Part shown: piece after piece, positions 22,120-29,469 of the stretch
How the letters are laid out: every line of letters starts with the position of its first letter
Position numbering within the stretch: the stretch's first letter is position 1
Source: Tetragenococcus solitarius NBRC 100494
Lineage (GTDB): Bacteria; Bacillota; Bacilli; Lactobacillales; Enterococcaceae
Direction of reading: 5' to 3'
Assembly: GCF_001544195.1 (NCBI RefSeq)
Contig: NZ_BCPY01000026.1
Location: 1 to 34,631 of the forward strand
Length of the DNA stretch: 34,631 nt
Position numbers and translations under genes: made by a program
Notes under the pieces: generated by a model
The model's database searches: none
What the model was told of the DNA's origin: nothing
The model's input: only the letters and a program-made list of their open reading frames with translations

Positions 22120-23979
22120 ATGAAAATACAACAATGGATAATGCAGCATAAGAATCATTTGACGCTTATTAATGGTCTATTGATTCTTTTGGCTGGTGTT
22201 TCAAAATTCTTATTCACATGGACATTCGGTTATCAGATTGCCATGTTGATTGCTTCGGTGATTGGCATGCTGCCAATTTTCCTACAAGCTTATCAAGCAT
22301 TGAGAGTAAAAGTTATCAGTATCGATTTATTAGTAAGTGTCGCCATTTTCGGTGCACTTTTGATTGGGGAGTATAATGAATCAGCGATTGTCGCTTTTTT
22401 GTTTTTATTCGGTAGCTTCTTAGAGCAAAAAACGCTAGAAAAAACTCGCACAGCCATTCATTCTTTGACCCAAATGGCACCTAAAAGTGCGCTAAAGATA
22501 ACAAATGATGGAAGCACGGAATCAGTGGAAATCGATGATATTGCTAAAGGAGATCGTTTGTTAGTAAAAACAGGCGCTCAAGTCCCTGTGGACGGCATCA
22601 TTGATGAAGGCGAGGGCTATTTAAATGAAGCCAGTGTAACCGGCGAATCGCAGCAAAGAAAAAAAGAAAAAGGCGATGATGTTTTTGCTGGAACTTTTTT
22701 AGATAATGGCACCTTAAAAATTGTAACAAAAAGAGTTGGCGAAGATACTACTTTTGGAAAGATTATCGAATTAGTGGAAGAAGCACAAGATAGTAAATCC
22801 AATGCGGAACGTTTTATCGATAAATTTGCCAAATATTACACACCAGCTGTCCTTCTCTTAGCTTTTATTGTCGGGATATTTTCTCAAAATATTCGATTAG
22901 CCATCACCATCTTAGTTTTAGGTTGTCCAGGCGCTTTAGTGATCGGTGTTCCTGTTTCAAATGTCGCAGGAATTGGAAGTGGAGCCAAAAGTGGTATTTT
23001 AATCAAAGGTGGCGAAGTGATCGACAAATTTAGCAAAGTAGATACTTTTGTCTTTGACAAAACAGGGACTTTAACCATGGGGAAACCAAGTGTGTCCGCC
23101 GTCAAAAATTATACTGATAATTTCACTGAAAGCTTAAAAATTACCGCTAGTATTGAAAGAGAGTCCAATCATCCACTAGGTCAAGCAATTGTCGATTATG
23201 CGAACGTTTCTAGTTATGTTCCTGTGGATCAAACCAACGTGGTTAAAGGTCAAGGTATTATAGCAACTTTATCCGATAAGAAGGTGTTGATTGGAAACCA
23301 GTCATTAATGGTAGATCACCATGTCTCCCTCTCCAAATCTGTCAAAAAAGACATTCATCAACTGCAATCTACGGGACACTCTTTAGTGATGGTTGCGATT
23401 AACGGTCAGCTATCCTTATTAATAGGCATTAAAGATCAAATTCGACCCGGTACAAAAGAAACACTCGCTCATTTAAAACAAACGGGTATTAAGGACCTCA
23501 TTATGCTAACCGGCGACAACCAAGAAACCGCAGAAAGTATTGCCCAAGAGCTGGGGATCACCAAAGTTTACGGCAACCTACTGCCAGAAAACAAGGCGGA
23601 TTATATTCGTCAGTTACAAAAAAAGGGGCATCAAGTTGCTTTTGTCGGTGACGGCGTAAATGATAGTCCTTCCCTTGCTTTAAGTGATGTGGGAATAGCC
23701 ATGGGCGGCGGAACAGAAGTTGCAATTGAGACCTCCGATGTTGTTTTGATAAAATCAAATTTCGAAAGAATCGCCAAAGCTTACCATCTTACGAAAAAAA
23801 TCGCCCTTAACATGCAAGAAAATATTATGATTGCACTTGCCACTGTCTTATTGCTGCTTATTGGTTTAATTTTCGGCTATATTTATATGGCAAGTGGGAT
23901 GTTTGTTCACGAACTAAGTATTTTGATTGTCATTTTTAATGGGATGAGGCTCTTACTCGGTACAAAGAAAAAAGCATAA
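22120..23979 (+). CDS. P1B-type heavy-metal-translocating ATPase with CPG motif
   Basis: 619-aa membrane ATPase. Landmarks: actuator TGES (NEASVTGESQQ), the transmembrane metal site C269-P-G in LVLGCPGALVIGVPVSN, phosphorylated D313 in FDKTGTLT, H351 in the P1B-specific SNHPLG, nucleotide motif GQGI, TGDN, and D511 in GDGVNDSP. It has the eight-helix P1B layout but no N-terminal heavy-metal domain. CPG instead of CPC, CPH or SPC makes the metal uncertain (Zn/Cd/Co/Cu/Fe all conceivable). The frame is open from 22030, but ATG 22120 has AGAGGAG and a compatible promoter. It is followed by a separate HMA protein and regulated by an FNR-type box. Confidence 0.9.
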   Translation: MKIQQWIMQHKNHLTLINGLLILLAGVSKFLFTWTFGYQIAMLIASVIGMLPIFLQAYQALRVKVISIDLLVSVAIFGALLIGEYNESAIVAFLFLFGSFLEQKTLEKTRTAIHSLTQMAPKSALKITNDGSTESVEIDDIAKGDRLLVKTGAQVPVDGIIDEGEGYLNEASVTGESQQRKKEKGDDVFAGTFLDNGTLKIVTKRVGEDTTFGKIIELVEEAQDSKSNAERFIDKFAKYYTPAVLLLAFIVGIFSQNIRLAITILVLGCPGALVIGVPVSNVAGIGSGAKSGILIKGGEVIDKFSKVDTFVFDKTGTLTMGKPSVSAVKNYTDNFTESLKITASIERESNHPLGQAIVDYANVSSYVPVDQTNVVKGQGIIATLSDKKVLIGNQSLMVDHHVSLSKSVKKDIHQLQSTGHSLVMVAINGQLSLLIGIKDQIRPGTKETLAHLKQTGIKDLIMLTGDNQETAESIAQELGITKVYGNLLPENKADYIRQLQKKGHQVAFVGDGVNDSPSLALSDVGIAMGGGTEVAIETSDVVLIKSNFERIAKAYHLTKKIALNMQENIMIALATVLLLLIGLIFGYIYMASGMFVHELSILIVIFNGMRLLLGTKKKA

Positions 23980-23982
23980 AAA

Positions 23983-24024
23983 TTGATAGCTATCAATTTT
24001 TTCTTTTATAAAATATTTTATGCT
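23983..24024 (+). promoter_or_regulatory. FNR-type box and -10 of the chaperone operon; also ends the ATPase transcript
   Basis: TTGAT-AGCT-ATCAA (23983-23996), the core of a perfect palindrome with flanking AAAA/TTTT, then 22 bp, then TATGCT (24019-24024). The geometry is identical to the ATPase promoter. The palindrome plus TTTTTTCTTTT right after the ATPase stop could also work as an intrinsic terminator. Confidence 0.68.
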
Positions 24025-24056
24025 AACAATAGAAAATAAAGAGGAGGAATTTTATT

Positions 24057-24287
24057 ATGGAAAAAGTCATTATTCAATTAGGAACATTAACTTGTCCCTC
24101 ATGCATGCAAAAAATAGAACAAGCAGTGAAAAAAGAAAATGGCGTGGAAAAAGTGAAGGTATTATTCAATGCAAGTAAGGTCAAAGTTGAAATCGACCCA
24201 GCGTTGACAAATGCCGAAGCTCTCAAAAAAGCGATTGAAAAAGTCGGTTACACCGTAGAAAGCACAAAAACAAAGGAGCTTTCTTAA
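24057..24287 (+). CDS. HMA-domain metallochaperone (CopZ-like)
   Basis: 76-aa heavy-metal-associated domain protein with the ferredoxin-like beta-alpha-beta fold. The metal motif is TCPSCMQKIEQAVKKE (CxxC, with MxCxxC reduced to TxCxxC), followed by GVEKVKVLFNASKVKVEIDP and the helix EALKKAIEKVGYTVE. This is the size of CopZ and of the N-terminal domains normally fused to P1B ATPases, so it probably supplies the metal to the adjacent ATPase, which has no such domain. ATG 24057 has GAGGAGG. Its stop overlaps the start of the next gene by one base. Confidence 0.88.
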   Translation: MEKVIIQLGTLTCPSCMQKIEQAVKKENGVEKVKVLFNASKVKVEIDPALTNAEALKKAIEKVGYTVESTKTKELS

Positions 24288-24826
24288 TGAGTCCAAAAGA
24301 AAAATACCAAGAAGAATTACAGCAAAGTGAAATTGACCATCATACACCGACAGCTGGAGCGATGGTAGGACATATTTTATCAAATCTCATCATTCAACAG
24401 AATAAATTAAGACAAATCGTTTATTATGTAAAAGGAACAGATCAAAGCTTTATTCAAGAAGTCTTCCCCCAATTAATCAACCAAGAAGACCGGTTATTTG
24501 ACGAATTGAATCATTTGATGTTAGATGAAGGAGAAGTGATCCCGACAACGACAGAGGAGTTCACCCAATATAGCATGTTGGAAGAAAATGGTCGTTTAAA
24601 ATATGAAACAGCAAGCTTTCTGTTGATGGAGACGGTCAAAGACTTTGCGACGCAATTACTATTTATTACTAGAGGAATTACCCTAGCAGAAAATGAAAAC
24701 AAATTTGGTATCGCAGATTTTTTAAAACAGTTAAATACTTGGATAAAACACCAAATCTTTGTCATCCAAAGTTATTTGGGACATGAGGTTTCTGAAGGTT
24801 TAGAAGAAGACGAAGATGAAGAATAA
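24287..24826 (+). CDS. Dps/ferritin-like protein lacking ferroxidase residues
   Basis: 179-aa four-helix protein that aligns by eye with Dps (NKLRQIVYYVKG against the Dps HWYMRG helix end; QEDRLFDELNHLMLDEGEVIPTTTEEF against the second helix). The five metal-binding positions of Dps appear changed: the two His become Val45 and Phe60, and the three acids become Ile64, Asn75 and Leu79. The C terminus is a very acidic tail (EGLEEDEDEE). It therefore seems to be a Dps-fold protein without iron oxidation, perhaps a metal buffer or a partner subunit. ATG overlaps the HMA stop (TAATG), so the two are translationally coupled. The operon continues with the FLP-type regulator 12 bp later. Confidence 0.7.
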   Translation: MSPKEKYQEELQQSEIDHHTPTAGAMVGHILSNLIIQQNKLRQIVYYVKGTDQSFIQEVFPQLINQEDRLFDELNHLMLDEGEVIPTTTEEFTQYSMLEENGRLKYETASFLLMETVKDFATQLLFITRGITLAENENKFGIADFLKQLNTWIKHQIFVIQSYLGHEVSEGLEEDEDEE

Positions 24827-24838
24827 AAGAGGTTGATT

Positions 24839-25501
24839 ATGAGTCAAAAAGAACATTTATGTGTCACATTGGTTCCTTTATTTAATCATTTAGATTGGGA
24901 AGATCAAAAAAAGATTCACCAGCTTGTTCGACATATTACCTTTAAAAAAGGAGAGACCGTTCTTTCTCCTTATGATGATCCACAGCTTGTAATTGTCGCT
25001 TATGGGCTTTTCAAAGTTTATCAACTTTCCCCAAGCGGCAAAGAACAATTACTAAGGGTCGTGGAACCTGGTGGCTATGAGGGAGAAAATGCCATATTTG
25101 GCGTTGAGAATAGTAATCTTTTTGGGGAAGCTTTACAAAAAACTCAAGTTTGTATATTAAAACAAAGTGATTTTCAAGGGCTTTTAAAAGCTTACCCACA
25201 ATTAAGTTTAAAACTTTTAACCATTAATGCCCAAAAAAATGCCAAAGTTGAAGAGCAGACTCAATTTCTCACGATGGAAAAAATTGAAGAACGGCTGGCT
25301 ATCTATCTCTTGGATTTAGCGAAAGCTACAGAAAGTTCCCAAGTAAAAATTCCTATGAAGATTAAAGAATTGGCCGCTTTTCTTGGAACCACCCCAGAAA
25401 CATTATCGCGTAAATTGAAATCCTTGGAACGCGCACAATTGATTAAAAGAGAAAAACAAACCATTCAGCTTCTTGATTACGAAGGTTTAGAAGAAATTTA
25501 A
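24839..25501 (+). CDS. Crp/FNR-family regulator, FLP-like
   Basis: 220-aa regulator. An N-terminal cyclic-nucleotide-binding beta-roll (KKGETVLSPYDDPQLVIVAYGLFKVYQLSPSGKEQLLRVVEPGGYEGE) is followed by a dimer helix and a winged helix with MKIKELAAFLGTTPETLSRKLKSLE. The recognition helix has the E-x-x-S-R pattern that FNR uses for TTGAT. Cysteines C8 and C105 are 97 residues apart, the spacing known for the redox-active pair of Lactobacillus casei FLP; there is no 4-cysteine iron-sulfur motif. ATG 24839 follows AAGAGG. It is the last gene of the HMA/Dps-like operon, whose promoter has an FNR-type box, so autoregulation is expected. Confidence 0.88.
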   Translation: MSQKEHLCVTLVPLFNHLDWEDQKKIHQLVRHITFKKGETVLSPYDDPQLVIVAYGLFKVYQLSPSGKEQLLRVVEPGGYEGENAIFGVENSNLFGEALQKTQVCILKQSDFQGLLKAYPQLSLKLLTINAQKNAKVEEQTQFLTMEKIEERLAIYLLDLAKATESSQVKIPMKIKELAAFLGTTPETLSRKLKSLERAQLIKREKQTIQLLDYEGLEEI

Positions 25502-25590
25502 CGTATAAACTAGGATGAATATGCTTTTAAGTACAGAGGAAGAAGCTATTGTTTTTTAATAAATAAGTCAAAGAATTCTTCAAAAAAGGA

Positions 25591-25644
25591 TTGTAATTTT
25601 ATATAAAATCGCTTAAAATATTTATTAGATTATAATAATTCTAA
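25591..25644 (+). promoter_or_regulatory. Upstream dps promoter with PerR-like box
   Basis: TTGTAA (25591-25596), 17 bp, TAAAAT (25614-25619). TTATAAT-A-ATTCTAA (25630-25644) follows at about +5 and differs from the PerR consensus at one position. Transcripts would have a leader of about 170 nt before dps. Confidence 0.6.
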
Positions 25645-25735
25645 TCTGTCTTTCTTATCTTTATTAAAGGAGCGTGATTCTAGGAAATATTTTTTTGATT
25701 TATAGATCGCAGGTTAGGCGGAAGTCGTAAAGAAT

Positions 25736-25765
25736 AATTGATAACTATTATCAATTAGATGATAT
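25736..25765 (+). promoter_or_regulatory. Fur-type box at a proximal dps promoter
   Basis: Inverted repeat AATTGATAA-CTA-TTATCAATT (25736-25756). Its core TGATAAC-T-ATTATCA matches the Fur 7-1-7 consensus at 14 of 15 positions. It overlaps a possible TTGATA (25738-25743) -35 paired with TGATAT (25760-25765). Confidence 0.55.
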
Positions 25766-25797
25766 GTTTAACTTACAAAAAAGAGGAGGAATTTTCA

Positions 25798-26268
25798 ATG
25801 AAATTTGAAAAGACAAAAGAAACATTAAATCAATTAGTAGCAGATTTAAGTCAGTTCGCGGCTGTTATCCATCAAACCCACTGGTACATGCGCGGTCCAG
25901 AATTCTTAACATTACATCCAATGATGGATGATTATATGGATGAAATTAACGATCAATTAGATGAAATTGCAGAACGTTTGGTTGCCTTAGATGGCTCGCC
26001 TTATTCCACCCTACAAGAATTTGCGGATCATACTGGAATCAAAGATGAAGTTGGCACTTGGGATCGTTCAATGAGCGAACGATTAGAAACTTTGGTATCT
26101 GGCTATCGCTATTTAGCAGACCTTTATCAAAAAGGAATTGAAATTTCTGGCGAAGAAGGCGATGATTCCACACAAGATATCTTTATTGCTTACAAAAGAG
26201 ATATCGAAAAAAATATATGGATGATTCAAGCTGAACTTGGCCATGCGCCAAATAATGACCCAGCATAA
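25798..26268 (+). CDS. dps: Dps family ferritin-like DNA/iron protection protein
   Basis: 156-aa Dps subunit that forms a 12-mer and oxidises Fe(II) with H2O2, storing iron in the cavity. All inter-subunit ferroxidase residues are present with the spacing of Listeria Dps: H28 (QTHWYMRG), H40, D44, D55 and E59 (LHPMMDDYMDEINDQLDEIAERL). It has no long basic N-terminal tail, so DNA binding may be weak. The frame opens at 25759, but ATG 25798 has AGAGGAGG and starts like other Dps proteins. It has its own upstream region with a PerR-like and a Fur-type box. It contrasts with the residue-depleted paralogue encoded 1.0 kb upstream. Confidence 0.93.
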   Translation: MKFEKTKETLNQLVADLSQFAAVIHQTHWYMRGPEFLTLHPMMDDYMDEINDQLDEIAERLVALDGSPYSTLQEFADHTGIKDEVGTWDRSMSERLETLVSGYRYLADLYQKGIEISGEEGDDSTQDIFIAYKRDIEKNIWMIQAELGHAPNNDPA

Positions 26269-26341
26269 AGTTCTTATTTCTCTAAACAACAAGACGATCT
26301 TGCTAGCTTTTATAAGCGAAAAAAGCTTAAAATTTGTAATA

Positions 26342-26390
26342 AAAAAAGACTGGAAAAATGAAAATTCATTTTACCAGTCTTTTTTCTTTT
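26342..26390. terminator. Terminator after dps
   Basis: AAAAAAGACTGG (26342-26353) pairs perfectly with CCAGTCTTTTTT (26374-26385), with a further AAAATGAA/TTCATTTT inner stem. It lies between convergent dps and the P2A ATPase and works in both directions. Confidence 0.88.
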
Positions 26391-26450
26391 CAATTAACTA
26401 TTATTTTTAAACACTTGAAACCAATATATTGAGTACTTAGCATTAGCTCA

Positions 26451-29216
26451 TTACCAGATTTTAACTCCAAATAATTCCTTAATTCCTGACAAAATCAGTG
26501 TAGGCAATGCAGGAACAAACAAAACGATTAGATAAACAAAACCATCAAGCGGAGCTGTCCCCATCACTAAGTTAAAGAATGGAATAATTGTTACTAAGAA
26601 AGAAGTCATTCCAGCAAATAAAACAGCTGCCACTAAATATTTATTTTCAAAAGGATTTCGTTCAAATAATGTCCTGGTACTGCGCGCATCAAATACATGC
26701 CATAATTGCCCATAAACCAAGGTCAAAAAAGCAACCGTTTGAGCTTGACTACTTGTCATTCCTTCATGAGCAGCCCAAAGGAATGCTACATAAACCAATA
26801 GTCCCATGAAGAAACCACGAATTAACACGCGCGACCAAATGTAATTTGCCAATACTGATTCATTTGGATCACGTGGGTCTTCTTCCATTATATTTGCCTC
26901 TGGAACATCATAACCTAAAGAAAAGGACGGAACGGCATCACTAATCATATTTACCCATAGTACCATTAAAGCAGTTAGTGTTGGCGTAGCGCCAGATACG
27001 TGACCAACGGTTTGAGTGAAAAATAGCAAACCAATTAATATAGATAAAACTTCAGCCACGTTGGTTGTCAATTCATGGCGAATAAAGTTTTTGATATTGC
27101 CATAAATGGTACGACCGCTTTTAACAGCATTTTCAATTGTGGTAAATTTATCATCTAATAAAACCAAATCGGCAGAATCTTTCGTTACTTCTGTTCCGGC
27201 AATCCCCATAGCAATACCAATATCAGCAACTCGCAATGCAGGAGCATCATTCACACCATCACCCGTCATTGCTGTGATTTGACCATCTCTTTGTAATTGT
27301 TTAACAATCCGTTGTTTATGTTCAGGAGATACACGAGCGTAAACATTGGTTGTTTTAACTGTTTCGAACAACTCGTCATCCGTCATTTTTTCGATTTCTG
27401 CCCCTTTAACTACAGGAGCTTTTTTACTATCTACAATTCCCAGTTCAAATGCAATGGCTCGTGCAGTCTTTTCATGATCTCCTGTGATCATAACCACTTC
27501 AACGTTGGCATTGTGTAATGTTTGAACAGAGACTTTCACTTCTTCACGCGCCGGGTCAATAATTCCAGCCACACCTGTTAATACGAGAGAATGTTCTAAA
27601 GTTTCTGCTGTACCATTTAAAGCTTCATCTTCGCTAATTTCTTTTTGTCCAACAGCTAATGTACGCAAAGCGTCATCAGCATAACCATCAACGATCGATA
27701 AGAAGTTATTTTTTTCTTCTTCCGTTTGGTCTACTTCATCGTCTTTTAAAACGCCAGCACTACGATTGATCATCACATCGGGTGCGCCTTTGGTATATAA
27801 GGTATACTTGCCGTTTTCTTTAACGACCACACTCATCATTTTACGACTACTTGAAAAAGGGAGTGTGCGAATAATCTCTTTATCTTTTTCTAAATCTTCT
27901 CGGCTGATATTCACTTTTTTACCTAACACAGTTAAAGCGACTTCTGTCGGTGTTCCTAAAGGAGTATATTCTCCCTGCTCATTTTCTTGTACCGAAGAGT
28001 CATTACATAAAACGGCACCGTATAAAAAGGCCTTGGAAGCAGAAACTGGATCACTTCCAGCATTTTTAATTTCACCTTTAGGCGTGTAACCTAACCCTGT
28101 AACTTCGTATTTATGACCATTGGCATAATATTGGACAACAGTCATTTCATTTTTGGTTAATGTTCCGGTTTTATCCGAACAAATATAGGAAGTCGCACCT
28201 AAAGTTTCCACACTGTTTAATGACTTAATAAGACCCTTATTTTTAGCCATAGAACTAGCACCAATCGTTAATACAATCGACAACACCGCTGGCAGGGCAT
28301 CTGGGATAGAGGCAACGGCCAGTGCAATCGAAGTTGATAATACCGAACCAATAGATTCAAAACTAAGCTCGCCTGCTTGGATAATTCCAGCGATAAGAGT
28401 GAACACAACAACACCAGCAGAAACCCACATAAGGGTTTTTGTTAGTCTATTAACAGTATTTTGAAGTGGTGATGGTTTCGTTTCAACCGATTCGATCATT
28501 TGAGCGATATTCCCTAATTCGGTATTCGCTCCTGCAGCAACAACCACGCCGATTCCTTGACCGTTAGAAACCGTAGAACCAGAAAAACCCATATTGGTTC
28601 GATCACCAAGTTCAGCGTCTTCGTTAATTGCCTCCGTATTTTTTTCAATCGCATCAGCTTCGCCCGTTAAATGAGATTCAATCACTTGAAGTTCATTGAC
28701 ATCTAACCAGCGAACGTCAGCTTCCACAAAATCGCCTACTTGGTTGCTTACAATATCACCAACGACCATTTCGTTCACCGGAATCGTCTGCCACTTTCCA
28801 TTACGCAATACCGTTGTATTTCGACTATTCATTTCTTTTAGTGCATTTAAGCTTTTACGCGCACTAATTTCTTGCCAAAAACCTAAAAAAGCATTGATAA
28901 TAATTAAAATAAAGATAGCTGCGGCTTCATATAATGACTCATATCCACTTTCCGTATTTCCTTGAATTTGAATGTCATGAAAAGCACTTAATAATGACAG
29001 GACGATTGCTCCCATCAATACAATGACAATCGGCTCTTTGAAATTTTTAAGAAAGACCTTCCAGTAAGGATCCTCCTTTTTTTCGGGCAGCTTATTCTCG
29101 CCGTATTTTTCACGTTGTCGGCTTACTTGTTCGTCTGTTAACCCATTTTCTAGGTCAACTTGAAAATCTTTTTTTATCTGCTCTTTTGTTTGTTGGTAGA
29201 GCTTCACTTTCTTCAT
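26451..29216 (-). CDS. P2A-type cation ATPase (calcium-transporting)
   Basis: About 921-aa P-type ATPase of the SERCA/LMCA1-like class. Landmarks: N-terminal cation-ATPase domain (NGLTDEQVSRQREKYGENKLPEK), TGEA actuator, CSDKTGTLTKNE phosphorylation site, KGAPDVM, TGDHEKTA, GDGVNDAP and ten helices with LWVNMISDAVPSFSLG in helix 6. Helix 4 reads SIPDALPAV, with Asp where SERCA and LMCA1 have the calcium ligand Glu. It exports Ca2+ (or possibly Mn2+). The start is uncertain: ATG 29240 lies in the tail of a hairpin, ATG 29216 abuts AAAGG, and GTG 29207 has the best spacing to AAAGG. The gene has a 17-bp-spacer promoter and a structured leader. Confidence 0.9.
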   Translation of the reverse strand: MKKVKLYQQTKEQIKKDFQVDLENGLTDEQVSRQREKYGENKLPEKKEDPYWKVFLKNFKEPIVIVLMGAIVLSLLSAFHDIQIQGNTESGYESLYEAAAIFILIIINAFLGFWQEISARKSLNALKEMNSRNTTVLRNGKWQTIPVNEMVVGDIVSNQVGDFVEADVRWLDVNELQVIESHLTGEADAIEKNTEAINEDAELGDRTNMGFSGSTVSNGQGIGVVVAAGANTELGNIAQMIESVETKPSPLQNTVNRLTKTLMWVSAGVVVFTLIAGIIQAGELSFESIGSVLSTSIALAVASIPDALPAVLSIVLTIGASSMAKNKGLIKSLNSVETLGATSYICSDKTGTLTKNEMTVVQYYANGHKYEVTGLGYTPKGEIKNAGSDPVSASKAFLYGAVLCNDSSVQENEQGEYTPLGTPTEVALTVLGKKVNISREDLEKDKEIIRTLPFSSSRKMMSVVVKENGKYTLYTKGAPDVMINRSAGVLKDDEVDQTEEEKNNFLSIVDGYADDALRTLAVGQKEISEDEALNGTAETLEHSLVLTGVAGIIDPAREEVKVSVQTLHNANVEVVMITGDHEKTARAIAFELGIVDSKKAPVVKGAEIEKMTDDELFETVKTTNVYARVSPEHKQRIVKQLQRDGQITAMTGDGVNDAPALRVADIGIAMGIAGTEVTKDSADLVLLDDKFTTIENAVKSGRTIYGNIKNFIRHELTTNVAEVLSILIGLLFFTQTVGHVSGATPTLTALMVLWVNMISDAVPSFSLGYDVPEANIMEEDPRDPNESVLANYIWSRVLIRGFFMGLLVYVAFLWAAHEGMTSSQAQTVAFLTLVYGQLWHVFDARSTRTLFERNPFENKYLVAAVLFAGMTSFLVTIIPFFNLVMGTAPLDGFVYLIVLFVPALPTLILSGIKELFGVKIW

Positions 29217-29243
29217 CCTTTCTATTTTAGATAAAAGCATAAA

Positions 29244-29302
29244 AAGCGCACGCTAACAAGAACTTCCTCACCCTTGGAAGAACGTCTTGAAAGCTTGCGC
29301 TT
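29244..29302 (-). ncRNA. Structured 5' leader hairpin of the Ca-ATPase gene (candidate cis-regulatory RNA)
   Basis: In the minus-strand transcript, AAGCGCAAGC (29302-29293) pairs with GCGTGCGCTT (29253-29244; one mismatch). Inside, CAAGA pairs with TCTTG and CTTCC with GGAAG around the loop AAGGGTGA. A T-run follows at once, then the ribosome site and start some 20-30 bases on. Shape and place are those of an attenuator or riboswitch expression platform. I cannot match it to the yybP-ykoY, NiCo or M-box patterns. Confidence 0.5.
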
Positions 29303-29356
29303 CAACCTGCTTTTTATTTAAATGTATTTGAAAAATCAAACATCATTACCTAAAAC

Positions 29357-29385
29357 AGCATAACAATATTTTATGGAATTTTCAA
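29357..29385 (-). promoter_or_regulatory. Promoter of the Ca-ATPase leader
   Basis: Minus strand TTGAAA (29385-29380), 17-bp spacer, TATGCT (29362-29357). It predicts a leader of about 130 nt that contains the hairpin at 29244-29302. Confidence 0.6.
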
Positions 29386-29469
29386 GTCACTAGTTTCAAA
29401 AAGAATGAATAACTTTTACTTGATAATAGATCGCTGACCTAGTGAGAAAGACTCATTTTTTCATAAATC

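Noticed and set aside
25673-25730. 18-codon GTG frame after AAAGGAG in the dps leader
   Set aside because: The ribosome site is only one base from the GTG, and the peptide has no features; likely chance.
25736-25756. FNR box before dps
   Set aside because: The TTGAT and ATCAA halves are 7 bp apart rather than 4; the 7-1-7 Fur layout fits much better.
29238-29240. ATG 29240 as start of the P2A ATPase
   Set aside because: It lies in the T-run of the leader hairpin and has no ribosome site.
29217-29350. yybP-ykoY manganese riboswitch before the P2A ATPase
   Set aside because: The conserved GGGGAGTA and CTGGG-type loops are not present; kept only as an unclassified leader.
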